The notes beneath the pieces are model-generated. The model searched no databases. It saw only the letters and a program-made list of their open reading frames with translations, and was not told the DNA's origin. Below are positions 23,066 through 31,646 of a stretch of 64,000 nucleotides of DNA, piece by piece. The position numbers and the translations under genes are program-made. This stretch comes from CAYNZV01 sp965217095. GTDB lineage: Bacteria; Latescibacterota; UBA2968; UBA8231. How positions within the stretch are numbered: position 1 is the first letter of the stretch; each line of letters begins with the position of its first letter. The DNA is taken from the NCBI GenBank assembly GCA_965217095.1, contig OZ244235.1, forward strand, positions 5,084,001-5,148,000, written 5' to 3'.

Positions 23066-24034
23066 ATGAAATTGATCGTACAGATCCCCTGCTTGAACGA
23101 AGAAGACACCCTCGCCGATACGGTAAAGGATATTCCGCGCGTCATCGACGGCATTGATCAGGTGGAGATTCTGGTCATCGACGACGGGTCCACTGACAAT
23201 ACGGAGCGGGTGGCTCGAGACGCCGGCGTCGACCACGTCATACGTTTTCCGCGAAATCGGGGATTGGGGTACGCGTTTAAGGCGGGTTTCGACACTTGTC
23301 TGAAACTGGGGGCCGACATCATCGTCAACACCGATGGAGACAATCAGTACTTTGGCGGCGACGTGCTCGTGCTTGTGAAACCGATTATAGAGGGTCGGGC
23401 GGATCTTGTTATCGGAGACCGGCAGACCGAATCCATTGGCCACTTCTCGCCTTTGAAGCGGTATCTACAGAGCGTCGGCAGTCGCACCATCAGTCGCATG
23501 GCGACGCTCTCCGTACCCGATGTAGCGAGCGGTTTTCGCGCTTTTAGCCGCGAGGCCGCCCTCAGGCTCTCGACATTCACCGATTTCGATCACACCGCGG
23601 AGCATGTGGTGGAGTCCGGTCAGAATCGGTTTGCGGTCCTCAGCGTTCCGGTGCGCACCAACCCGAAGGCCCGGGAATCGCGTCTGTTCTCCAATCTGGG
23701 CGAATTCGTTTTTCGCTCCGGCATCATCAGCCTACGAACCTATGCCCGCTACAAAGCGCTGAAGATCTTCACGCTGTTCGGCGCCTTCACCTTCGTCCTC
23801 GGCGCCCTTCTCGGGGTGCGTTTCCTCTATTATTTTTTCTTCACCGCCGAGGGTGAGCTCCATATCCAGTCGGTAGTACTTGGCGCCGTTCTGCTGCTCG
23901 CCGGTTTCCAAATGTTTCTGACCGGCATTGTCGCCGATCTGATCGCCACCAATCGCAGTCTTATGGAGGAAACCCTTACGCGCGTGCGCAAGGTTGAGCT
24001 GGATCTGATCTCCAAGGACGCTGGCAGCCGGTAG
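23066..24034 (+). CDS. Family 2 glycosyltransferase, polyprenyl-phosphate sugar transferase type
   Basis: A 322-residue protein with a GT-A catalytic domain (QIPCLNEEDTL, VIDDGSTDNT, NTDGDNQYFGGD as the metal-binding DxD region) and two C-terminal transmembrane helices (about 233-255 and 268-290). This is the layout of dolichol/undecaprenyl-phosphate mannosyl- or glucosyltransferases, which load a sugar onto a lipid carrier at the inner membrane. Sugar identity is not determinable. It lies away from the main polysaccharide cluster at 27105 but may serve it. Confidence 0.87.
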   Translation: MKLIVQIPCLNEEDTLADTVKDIPRVIDGIDQVEILVIDDGSTDNTERVARDAGVDHVIRFPRNRGLGYAFKAGFDTCLKLGADIIVNTDGDNQYFGGDVLVLVKPIIEGRADLVIGDRQTESIGHFSPLKRYLQSVGSRTISRMATLSVPDVASGFRAFSREAALRLSTFTDFDHTAEHVVESGQNRFAVLSVPVRTNPKARESRLFSNLGEFVFRSGIISLRTYARYKALKIFTLFGAFTFVLGALLGVRFLYYFFFTAEGELHIQSVVLGAVLLLAGFQMFLTGIVADLIATNRSLMEETLTRVRKVELDLISKDAGSR

Positions 24035-24060
24035 CGGCGGACAAGCGGAACCCCCGTCCT

Positions 24061-25010
24061 CTATTCTCCCTCGCAGCGCAAAAGAGTCGGCGCGCGGCAG
24101 TAGATCTCGCGCCAGTGCCCGGAACCGGGGTGGGTGAATCCGATATATCGAGCATGCAGGTGATACCCGCAATCGCCCGGTAGCGCCGGTTGGTCACCAG
24201 GGCCCAAGTCTAACGGCAGGCCGCCCGGTCCGTAGAGCGGATCGCCGACAAGGGGGTACCCCGCCGCTGCCAGATGAATCCGAATCTGGTGTGGACGGCC
24301 GGTGGGGATTTCCACTTCGAGAAGGGTTTGCCGGGCGCCCAGATCGCGGCGACAGACGCGGCACTCACTGCGCGCAGGAGCGCCGCCCGCTGCGGCCGCG
24401 TAAAGGTAGTTGACAGGTTCGTAGGCCACGCGGCCAATGGGTGCTTCCACCGAGAAGGTGTCAGGCATGTCGGTTCCGGCGACCAGGGCCCGGTAACATT
24501 TGCGAATGGAGCCGGCGCGAAAGTCTCGGGAAAGGTCCCGTCTGGCACGCGGCGATGCAGCGAACAAAACCAAGCCTGAGGTGCCACGGCCCAGCCGGTG
24601 AAGCGGGGCCAGGTGGCACCCGAGCTTGCGACGAACCAGATGCAGCAGGGTCCGATCCAAGAACTGGCCACCGGGTAGCACAGGAAGGCCGGACGGTTTG
24701 ATGGTGGCGATCAGATCGTCGTCCGCATATGCCAGCGCGAATTGGGCGGGAGCTTCGGGCTCTCGCCAGGGCGGGCGATGGTAGCTGAGCTGCTGCCCAG
24801 CGTGTACCACAGCCTCGTTGGTGGTCGGTCGATCGTCCAGTCTCCCAGTCTGACGCGACCGGTAGCGATGCGCTCACTCCAGATATCGCGCGTGGAGTGG
24901 GGGTAACGTTGGGTATAGAAATCGAGAACGGAGACGCCGGCGGTATCTCCGCAAATGCGATCGACATAGGTCCATCCCTGGTTATGGGCCGCCCTATTCT
25001 CCGATTCCAT
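24061..25010 (-). pseudogene. RluA-type pseudouridine synthase with S4 domain, split by one frameshift
   Basis: Two frames make one gene. The N-terminal frame (25010 to about 24840) holds an S4 RNA-binding domain (VSVLDFYTQRYPHSTRDIWS; GRVRLGDW). From about 24838 the catalytic domain continues one base out of register as NEAVVHAGQQLSYHRPPW, then HRLGRGTSGLVLFA with the catalytic-type HRLxxxTSG (Asp replaced by Gly), and GRPHQIRIHLAA. The shift falls in gaccgaccaccaac. A frame for the catalytic part alone exists (24061-24810). In most RluA enzymes the motif is HRLDxxTSG with Asp as nucleophile; here it reads HRLGRGTSG, so activity is doubtful even if the shift is an error. Confidence 0.75.
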
Positions 25011-25038
25011 GCCCTCAATCTACTTCGGTCTCGAGAGA

Positions 25039-25083
25039 TTGACACAAATCTGCTGAATATTTATTATAATGAATAATTATTAC
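25039..25083 (+). promoter_or_regulatory. Strong sigma-70-type promoter with ARG-box-like sites before argC
   Basis: TTGACA at 25039-25044, a 17-base spacer and TATTAT at 25062-25067 make a near-consensus promoter. Two A/T-rich sites resembling arginine-repressor boxes, TGAATATTTATTA (25054-25066) and TGAATAATTATTA (25070-25082), overlap the -10 and the start region. The 16-base offset between them differs from the 21-base offset usual in E. coli. Repression by an ArgR-like protein when arginine is plentiful is inferred from the sites and the gene. Confidence 0.6.
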
Positions 25084-25101
25084 TCTATCGGCACGGAATC
25101 C

Positions 25102-26070
25102 ATGGCCAACCCCAAGGTATTCATAGACGGTGAAGAGGGGACAACCGGTCTGCGAATTCGCGAGATGTTGAATGATCGGCCGGATCTGGATCTGCTTAAG
25201 ATCCCTTCACAAGATCGCAAGGATTCCACCGCCAGAGAAGACTATCTGAACGCCGCGGACCTGGCCATCCTCTGCTTGCCCGATGCGGCGGCGGCCGAGG
25301 CGGTCGGCCTGGTGCAGAACCCACAAACGAAAATCCTAGATACGAGCACGGCCCGGAGGATAGATCCGGACTGGATCTACGGCCTTCCCGAACTGGGTGT
25401 CTCGCAACGACAGGCGATCGCCGGGTCAACGCGGGTAGCTAATCCCGGTTGTTATCCCACGGGGTTCATACTGGCCGTGCGCCCACTGATCGACGGCGAG
25501 GTATTGGACCCAGCGGCCAGGCTCACCGTAAATGCCGTTTCCGGGTACTCGGGTGGAGGAAAGGCGCTCATCGACGCGTATGCATCGCTGCCATCGCCCG
25601 AACGGGGGGCCGACGCAGCGCGGCCATTGGCGATCTACGGCCTCGACAGCCGGCACAAACATCTCTCTGAAATGCAGCTATTCAGCCGTCTGGACCACCC
25701 ACCGTTGTTCGTACCCGCGGTCGTACCCGCCTATTCCGGCATGATGGTCAGCACGCCGGTTCCAATTTCTGCCTTCACCGATGGCAGCACCCCGGAATCA
25801 GTTTTCGATATCTGGAACGACCACTACGCCGATTCCCCCATGGTCGAGCCCCAAGATCCGCGAGACCCCAGCTCCTTGCGCGGCGGTCGATTTCTGGATC
25901 TGGAGGGGCCCGATCGAAACTCGATCCAACTGATGGTATTTGGCGACGTCGAGATCGGCCTGGTGCTTATTGCCAGGCTAGACAACCTCGGTAAGGGCGC
26001 GGCTGGAAACGCCGTCCAGTGTCTGAACCTCATGTTGGGATTTGCTGAAACCGCCGGACTTTCCGATTGA
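25102..26070 (+). CDS. argC: N-acetyl-gamma-glutamyl-phosphate reductase (type 2)
   Basis: A 322-residue NADPH-dependent enzyme of arginine biosynthesis. VFIDGEEGTTGLRI is the nucleotide-binding start typical of the shorter type 2 ArgC, ANPGCYPTG carries the catalytic cysteine, and HKHLSEMQ the histidine region. The frame is open to an ATG at 25069, but that codon lies within the promoter -10 region, so the ATG at 25102 is the start. Its stop overlaps the TTG start of tatD (ATTGA), giving translational coupling. Confidence 0.93.
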   Translation: MANPKVFIDGEEGTTGLRIREMLNDRPDLDLLKIPSQDRKDSTAREDYLNAADLAILCLPDAAAAEAVGLVQNPQTKILDTSTARRIDPDWIYGLPELGVSQRQAIAGSTRVANPGCYPTGFILAVRPLIDGEVLDPAARLTVNAVSGYSGGGKALIDAYASLPSPERGADAARPLAIYGLDSRHKHLSEMQLFSRLDHPPLFVPAVVPAYSGMMVSTPVPISAFTDGSTPESVFDIWNDHYADSPMVEPQDPRDPSSLRGGRFLDLEGPDRNSIQLMVFGDVEIGLVLIARLDNLGKGAAGNAVQCLNLMLGFAETAGLSD

Positions 26071-26858
26071 ACCCAGAGCTGGTGGATAGTCACTGCCATC
26101 TGGATCAGCTGCCAGATCCTCCAGCCGCGATCCAGGAAGCCCAAACCCAAGCTGTTTCGCGCATTGTTGCCGTCAGCGAGAGCGCTGCTTCGATGCGCAC
26201 CGTTCTCGAACTGAAGCAAAACCTGGGGGCCACCGTATTGGCTGCGCTGGGAATGCACCCGGCGTGGATTACCCAACACACTGAGGCCGAGATCGAAGCG
26301 GGCCTCGAGTACCTGTCAGGTCATCTAACCGCAGCAGACACCCTCGGTGAGGTTGGCCTCGACTACAAATGGGCTACTACCGAGGCGGAGAAACAGCAGC
26401 AGGCACAGATTCTCGACAGGCAGTTGCAGATGGCGGCCGCACACGGCAAAGCGATCAATATGCATTCGCGTCGCTGCCAGCGGCAGGTTATGGAAAGGGC
26501 GATCGCCTTTCGCCGGGAAACCGGATTAAACGTCCAGCTCCACTGGTTTACGCAATCGAAGAAACTGGTGCGGATCTGCAACGACGAGGGTATCTACATA
26601 TCCGCCGGCCCCGCCATCGTCGGGGATGAACAGGCGCTGGGCGTCGTTTCCCAGGTGGCAGACGAGCTGTTACTTCTGGAGACAGATGCGCCCGTAGGTA
26701 TCAACGGAATCCCCGGGCATCCCCGGCGGACGCGCGAGGTCGCCGAGGCGGTAGCCACGCTTTCGGCAACCACCTGGGATCAGGTGGCAACGCGGACCAC
26801 CCGCAATTTTCAACGATACGTGGGACTAGAACCGCGGATAAATCAACAAGCAGAATGA
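26067..26858 (+). CDS. tatD: TatD-family metal-dependent hydrolase/DNase
   Basis: A 263-residue TIM-barrel hydrolase: VDSHCHLDQL supplies the first metal histidines, GEVGLDYKW the glutamate, MHSRRC and QLHWFT further histidines and LLLETDAPVG the aspartate. Members act as 3'-5' exonucleases or D-aminoacyl-tRNA deacylases. The start is a TTG overlapping the argC stop. In the family the fourth block is usually NxHCFxG; here LHWFTQS keeps the histidine only. Confidence 0.88.
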   Translation: MNPELVDSHCHLDQLPDPPAAIQEAQTQAVSRIVAVSESAASMRTVLELKQNLGATVLAALGMHPAWITQHTEAEIEAGLEYLSGHLTAADTLGEVGLDYKWATTEAEKQQQAQILDRQLQMAAAHGKAINMHSRRCQRQVMERAIAFRRETGLNVQLHWFTQSKKLVRICNDEGIYISAGPAIVGDEQALGVVSQVADELLLLETDAPVGINGIPGHPRRTREVAEAVATLSATTWDQVATRTTRNFQRYVGLEPRINQQAE

Positions 26859-26896
26859 GCGCCCGCCTCCCGGGTCAACGCGTCCAAGTGGGTATC

Positions 26897-26925
26897 TTGA
26901 CAACAGTTTGGGATTCACGTATTCT
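26897..26925 (+). promoter_or_regulatory. Sigma-70-type promoter upstream of rfbB
   Basis: TTGACA at 26897-26902, a 17-base spacer and TATTCT at 26920-26925. It would give a leader of about 175 bases before rfbB and probably drives the following polysaccharide export genes. Confidence 0.5.
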
Positions 26926-27104
26926 TGAAAATCTCGTCTAAATAGTTCACCATTCCGACCAAACCCCTGCCCACTTGCGTATCGTCCAGCGCTACTGATT
27001 TCAACCCCGGCAATCCAAGCTGGACGCGATTCACTTTATTTGATCATGCGGTGCTCCGCCTACTGTAAGACGGCGAGAGTACCCCATAGCAAGGGGAAGC
27101 TGAT

Positions 27105-28142
27105 ATGAAAAAACTTCTGATAACCGGCGGTTGTGGATTCATAGGCAGCAATTTCGTTCGCTACATCCTGGAAACCTATCCCGACTATCACGTTGTGAAT
27201 CTCGACAAGCTGACCTACGCCGGGAATCGTGCGAACCTCCATGACCTCGAAGACGACCCACGCTACGATTTCGTCCAGGGTGACATTTGCGATTTCGCCG
27301 TCGTCGAGCCGTTGATGAGCTCAGTGGATATGGTTGCCAACTTTGCGGCGGAAACCCACGTCGATCGCAGCATTATGGGGGGGGACGCGTTTGTTCGCAC
27401 CAACGTATACGGGGCCTACGTCCTGCTGGACTGCGCTCGAGCAAGTGGGGTCGAGAGATTTCTCCAGGTCAGTACCGACGAAGTGTATGGAAGTATCGAG
27501 GAGGGGGCGTGGACCGAAGACTGGCCGTTGGATCCGCGCAGTCCATACTCAGCCAGCAAAGCCAGCGCAGAACTCCTTACGCGTTCCTATTTTACCACCC
27601 ACGATTTGCCCACCCTGATCACCCGCTGTTCGAACAACATCGGAGCGTATCAGTATCCTGAAAAACGCGTCCCTTTGTACATCACCAACGCCATCGATGA
27701 TCTCGGCCTTCCGGTGTACGGCAATGGGCTTCAAATACGGGATCATCTTTTGGTCCAGGATCACTGCCGCGCCCTCGACCTCGTGCTGCACAACGCGGTC
27801 CCGGGTGAAGCGTTCAATGTTGGCGGTGACAACGACGCTACCGGCCTCGAAGTTGCGCGAGCGATTTTAGAGTTGCTGGGCAAACCGGATAACCTCGTGC
27901 AGTTCGTTGAAGACCGCCCTGGGCACGATCAGCGTTACGCTCTCGATTGCACGAAGATCAAAGCGATGGGTTGGAAACCGAAGTGGGATTTCGGTGCCGC
28001 TCTGGCGGAAACTGTGGACTGGTACGTATCCAACGAAGAATGGTGGCGCAACATAAAAAGCGGCATGGATTACAAAGCATACTATCAGAAACAGTACGGG
28101 GCGCGGGCGACATTGGCGACCGGGTCGGACGCAGAAAACTGA
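27105..28142 (+). CDS. rfbB: dTDP-glucose 4,6-dehydratase
   Basis: A 345-residue extended short-chain dehydrogenase. TGGCGFIGSNFVRY binds NAD, STDEVYGS carries the catalytic Thr-Asp-Glu, YSASKASAE the Tyr-Lys pair, and the C-terminal RPGHDQRYALD is specific for the dTDP-glucose dehydratases. It makes dTDP-4-keto-6-deoxyglucose for rhamnose and other deoxysugars. The rfbA, C and D partners are not in the window. aagggga precedes the ATG. It is the first gene of a plus-strand group with the SLBB and Wzz-like genes. Confidence 0.93.
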   Translation: MKKLLITGGCGFIGSNFVRYILETYPDYHVVNLDKLTYAGNRANLHDLEDDPRYDFVQGDICDFAVVEPLMSSVDMVANFAAETHVDRSIMGGDAFVRTNVYGAYVLLDCARASGVERFLQVSTDEVYGSIEEGAWTEDWPLDPRSPYSASKASAELLTRSYFTTHDLPTLITRCSNNIGAYQYPEKRVPLYITNAIDDLGLPVYGNGLQIRDHLLVQDHCRALDLVLHNAVPGEAFNVGGDNDATGLEVARAILELLGKPDNLVQFVEDRPGHDQRYALDCTKIKAMGWKPKWDFGAALAETVDWYVSNEEWWRNIKSGMDYKAYYQKQYGARATLATGSDAEN

Positions 28143-28233
28143 GGCCAACCTGACAACGCGACCTCGTATCACTCGTGCAACGGAGATTGCGGTACCGGGT
28201 TCGCGGTGCCGCTGTGAGATTCAGGAGGAAGAG

Positions 28234-29997
28234 ATGAGCAACGCAAAACCTACACTTTTTGCGTTCATCGCCATCTGTGCGTTGGCGTACCTACCGCAAG
28301 ATGCCTTTCCTCAGAACCTTGAGGATTTGGTTAAGGAGACTGAAGAGGAGGAAGCCAAACTGCGGCAGATCCCCGGAGTCGATATTCCAGGGATTGGAGA
28401 CGGCAGGGTTACGGGGCGTCTGCGGATGCCGAAGGGCGAAGAAGTGGAGCGCCTGCGCATCAGCCAGGACAAGAAGATCGACCCTGCGACCTATGTGGTA
28501 GGTCCCGGCGATGCCATCCTGCTTTACGTGTGGGGCGAGTGGGATCTTCCGTACCATCTGGAGGTGGGCCCCGAAGGATCTGTGATCATTCCCACAATCG
28601 GGCCCTTCGCAGTTGCGGACAAAACCCTGCTAGAGGTGCGGGAGCTGCTGACCACTGCCGCCCACGAACAATATCCGAACGTCAAGGTTTCCGTTTCGCT
28701 CCTTGGCATGCGGTTTTTCACCGTTTATCTCACTGGCGCCGTACTGACCGATGGCAGCTTCATCGTACACCCAACGATGCGGATTTCCGAGCTCATCGAA
28801 CGCGGCGGGGGATTTCTCGATGAGTTGTCCGGGACTGAAATCGAAGAGACCGTGGGAGGCAAGAAGATATCGCGAACCCGGGAGTTTACGCCGCAACCGG
28901 CGGCCCGTCGCTCCATACAGCTTATCCACCAAGATGGATCGAGAGAAGCGGTCGATTTGGAGATGTTCAGGGCGACCGGCGAGGTTGCACACAATCCGTA
29001 TTTGCGCATGGGGGACGTGGTCCACGTACCCTATCTGCAGTTCGAGATGTACGCCTACGGCTCGGTCAATCAGGAGGGCGTCCAGGAATTTCGCCCTGGT
29101 GACACCGTTGGCACGTTGATGAAGCTTGCCGGTGGTAAGTCGGGCAATGCTCCCTTGAAGGAGGCGGAGATCTGGCGTTTCGGCGAAGACGGCAGCGACA
29201 ACATCTTGAAGCTGGTGGGAGCTGAGGATTCCGTTTTTCGCACCCTCGCGGACATCGCCGATTTTCCGCTGCAACCGAAGGACATGCTCTTTGTCCGCAC
29301 CCGCTCTGACTGGCAGCAGACGCCAACCGTGCACGTTCACGGCGAGGTGGGATTCCGGGGCCGGTATCGAATTGCTCATGGCAAAACGACGCTGCGGGAG
29401 GTTGTTGCTATGGCCGGCGGATTTACCGAAGACGCCTCACTGGCGCAAGCCTCGGTAATACGTGCCAAGTTCCGCGCCATCGTCGATCCGGAGCTACAGC
29501 GTCTGCGGGAACTGCAGCGGGTCAGTGGGCTGGCAGACATGAGTCCAGAAGACAAGGCATACCTGAAGACAAAAGGACGCGAACAACGAGGCCGTGTGGC
29601 CGTCAACTTCGAGCGATTGTTCGAGACCAACGACGAAACCCAGAACATCCTGATCGAAGGCGGGGACGTAATCTTCGTGCCCGAAAAGAGACGGACGGTT
29701 AGCCTCAGCGGACAGCTCAGGCGACCGGGACTGCTGGATTTCGAGGATGGTCGCCGCGCCGGATTCTATCTGGAACAGGCCGGCGGTTATACCTGGAATG
29801 CCGACAAAGGGGGTGCACGCCTCATACGGGCCCGCACGGGTGTCCGCGAGAGGTTGAGTAAGAATCTGGTCGTTGAGGCTGGTGACGAGCTCTGGGTACC
29901 CGAGAAGGAGTATCGGGACTGGTGGGGGTTCACCCAGTCAACCATGAGGACCCTGGCGGAGACGCTGACGCTGGTCATTCTGGTGCGGACACTTTGA
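28234..29997 (+). CDS. Polysaccharide export protein with multiple SLBB domains (Wza-like)
   Basis: A 587-residue secreted protein. A signal peptide is followed by a coiled region, a Poly_export domain (YVVGPGDAILLYVWGEWDLPY; PEGSVIIPTIGP near residues 88-130) and at least four SLBB-like repeats (LTGAVLTDGSFIV, AYGSVNQEGVQEF, VHGEVGFRGRYRI, LSGQLRRPGLLDF). The C-terminus ends hydrophobically (LTLVILVRTL). No lipobox is evident, and it is longer than classical Wza (about 380). It would form the periplasmic or outer membrane export conduit for an envelope polysaccharide. aggagg precedes the ATG by about six bases. Confidence 0.9.
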   Translation: MSNAKPTLFAFIAICALAYLPQDAFPQNLEDLVKETEEEEAKLRQIPGVDIPGIGDGRVTGRLRMPKGEEVERLRISQDKKIDPATYVVGPGDAILLYVWGEWDLPYHLEVGPEGSVIIPTIGPFAVADKTLLEVRELLTTAAHEQYPNVKVSVSLLGMRFFTVYLTGAVLTDGSFIVHPTMRISELIERGGGFLDELSGTEIEETVGGKKISRTREFTPQPAARRSIQLIHQDGSREAVDLEMFRATGEVAHNPYLRMGDVVHVPYLQFEMYAYGSVNQEGVQEFRPGDTVGTLMKLAGGKSGNAPLKEAEIWRFGEDGSDNILKLVGAEDSVFRTLADIADFPLQPKDMLFVRTRSDWQQTPTVHVHGEVGFRGRYRIAHGKTTLREVVAMAGGFTEDASLAQASVIRAKFRAIVDPELQRLRELQRVSGLADMSPEDKAYLKTKGREQRGRVAVNFERLFETNDETQNILIEGGDVIFVPEKRRTVSLSGQLRRPGLLDFEDGRRAGFYLEQAGGYTWNADKGGARLIRARTGVRERLSKNLVVEAGDELWVPEKEYRDWWGFTQSTMRTLAETLTLVILVRTL

Positions 29998-30010
29998 GGA
30001 GCTCCTGGGA

Positions 30011-31198
30011 ATGAATCAAAACAAACTTGATCTACTGGATCTGCTGGCAACCTTAAACGCCGGCAAGCGCCTGATCCTGGGAAGTACACTGGCTTTGTGT
30101 ATTCTGGCCGGCGGCATCAGCTTCTTGCTGCCCAACGTGTACACCGCCGAGGTCCAGCTGCTGCCACCCAAAGAGCAGAAGAAGGGGTTCGGGTTTGCCG
30201 ATCTGCTTTCCGGCCTTCCCATACCTTCCTTGCACCTGGGCGAGAAAGGGACGCCGGCCGACATTTTCGTGGCGATCTTGAAGAGTCCGACCATGAGAAG
30301 GCGGTTGGTCCAGGATTTCGATCTTATGGCTGTCTACGACGCGGATCTGATCACAGATGCGATCGAAAAACTGAAAGACAATACCGAGATCGGCAAGAGC
30401 GAACAGGGCACGATCCTGATAAAAGTGGCGGACCGCGATCCAAACCTGGCGACCGACATGGCGAACCATTACGTGGTGCTGTTGGACAGTACCAACCAGA
30501 GTTTCACGCAAACCTCCGCCCAGGAGCGTTACGACTTCATCCAGAAGCTGATTCGCCGGGAGGAGGACAAGCTCGACAAGGCCATGGATAAGCTGCAGCG
30601 TTTTCAGGCGGAACACAACGCGATCTCCATCGAAGAGCAGGCAAAATCGGTTATTCGCGCTGCCGCTGAGATGCAGGTGGCGGCGATGGAACTTTTGATC
30701 GGCCGCAACAGCCTGCTGCTGTCCGGCTTTTCCATGACCCATCCGCAGGTCCAGAAACTGGAGCAGGAGTTTCACCTGCGTCAGGAAGCGCTGGCGTTTC
30801 TGCGCGACGGCGCCAACGATTCGGAAGACCTCAGAAGCAAGATCGCCGTAGAACTGCAGTTGGAGGAAAACCTGTTCTTGCCGTTGCGGGACATTCCCGA
30901 GGTCGCCCAGCAGTTTGCCCTTGTGGAGAAGGATGTCCTGGTCCAGGCCGCGCTCCTGAAGCTGCTGTTGGAGCAGGAAGCCGAAGCTCTCATCGAGGCC
31001 AGCAACGAAACCTCGACGGTGCAGGTGCTGGATCCAGCTATGGTCCCGGAAGAGAAATCGCAACCGCGCCGCATGTTGATCGTTTTCATCACGGCAATTT
31101 TGAGTCTATTCGCCACCACCTTCTACCTTTTCGGTGCGGTCTATCTGCAGACGTTAAAGGTGCGCTGGCGGTCAGATTACCAAGCTGACCGGGTTTAG
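30011..31198 (+). CDS. Wzz-type polysaccharide chain-length/co-polymerase protein
   Basis: A 395-residue inner membrane protein with two transmembrane helices (about 17-38 and 355-380) enclosing a long, mostly helical periplasmic region with coiled coil (EDKLDKAMDKLQRFQAEHNA). The N-terminal PNVYTAEVQLLPPKE and the C-terminal VLDPAMVPEEKSQPRR are typical of the Wzz superfamily. There is no cytosolic tyrosine-kinase domain. It follows the SLBB gene by 13 bases and would set polymer length or link synthesis to export. Confidence 0.88.
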   Translation: MNQNKLDLLDLLATLNAGKRLILGSTLALCILAGGISFLLPNVYTAEVQLLPPKEQKKGFGFADLLSGLPIPSLHLGEKGTPADIFVAILKSPTMRRRLVQDFDLMAVYDADLITDAIEKLKDNTEIGKSEQGTILIKVADRDPNLATDMANHYVVLLDSTNQSFTQTSAQERYDFIQKLIRREEDKLDKAMDKLQRFQAEHNAISIEEQAKSVIRAAAEMQVAAMELLIGRNSLLLSGFSMTHPQVQKLEQEFHLRQEALAFLRDGANDSEDLRSKIAVELQLEENLFLPLRDIPEVAQQFALVEKDVLVQAALLKLLLEQEAEALIEASNETSTVQVLDPAMVPEEKSQPRRMLIVFITAILSLFATTFYLFGAVYLQTLKVRWRSDYQADRV

Positions 31199-31202
31199 CT
31201 CT

Positions 31203-31646
31203 GTGCAAGACATACGGGTACTCATGACACGCGCGAGCGAGAATCCGGTGCCAGCCTACGAAACGATTGACAGTGCTGGTATGGATCTCCGCGCACATCT
31301 AGCGGCGCCGCTGATGATCGGTCCGGGAGAGCGGGCGCTGATTCCCACCGGACTTCACATGGAGATTCCCCGAGGTTACGAGGGACAGGTGCGACCGCGC
31401 AGTGGTTTGGCGCTCAAGCGGGGGCTCACCGTGCTCAACGCCCCGGGGACCATCGATGCCGATTACCGCGGCGAGGTGGGGGTCATTCTCATCAACCACT
31501 CAGCCGAACCCCAGTCCATCGAACACGGCGATCGGATCGCCCAACTGGTGATCGCGGCCGTTGTTCAGGCGGAAATGCTGGAAGTCGACAAATTGGCCGA
31601 TACCGACCGGGGCGTGGGAGGATTCGGATCGACGGGGCATCGGTGA
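31203..31646 (+). CDS. dut: Deoxyuridine 5'-triphosphate nucleotidohydrolase
   Basis: A 147-residue dUTPase with all five motifs: DSAGMDLRA, RPRSGLALK, GTIDADYRGEVGV (catalytic Asp), GDRIAQLV and the C-terminal RGVGGFGSTG that closes over the nucleotide. It hydrolyses dUTP to dUMP, keeping uracil out of DNA. A GTG at 31203 starts four bases after the Wzz-like stop, and its own stop overlaps the GTG of the TonB receptor gene (GTGA), so this housekeeping gene is embedded in an envelope operon. Confidence 0.95.
   Translation: MQDIRVLMTRASENPVPAYETIDSAGMDLRAHLAAPLMIGPGERALIPTGLHMEIPRGYEGQVRPRSGLALKRGLTVLNAPGTIDADYRGEVGVILINHSAEPQSIEHGDRIAQLVIAAVVQAEMLEVDKLADTDRGVGGFGSTGHR

Noticed and set aside
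19470..26925. Similar 18-mers gggattcacacattcttg and gggattcacgtattcttg at about 19470 and 26910
   Set aside because: A two-mismatch 18-mer pair is expected by chance many times in 64 kb; one of them is part of a promoter spacer and -10.
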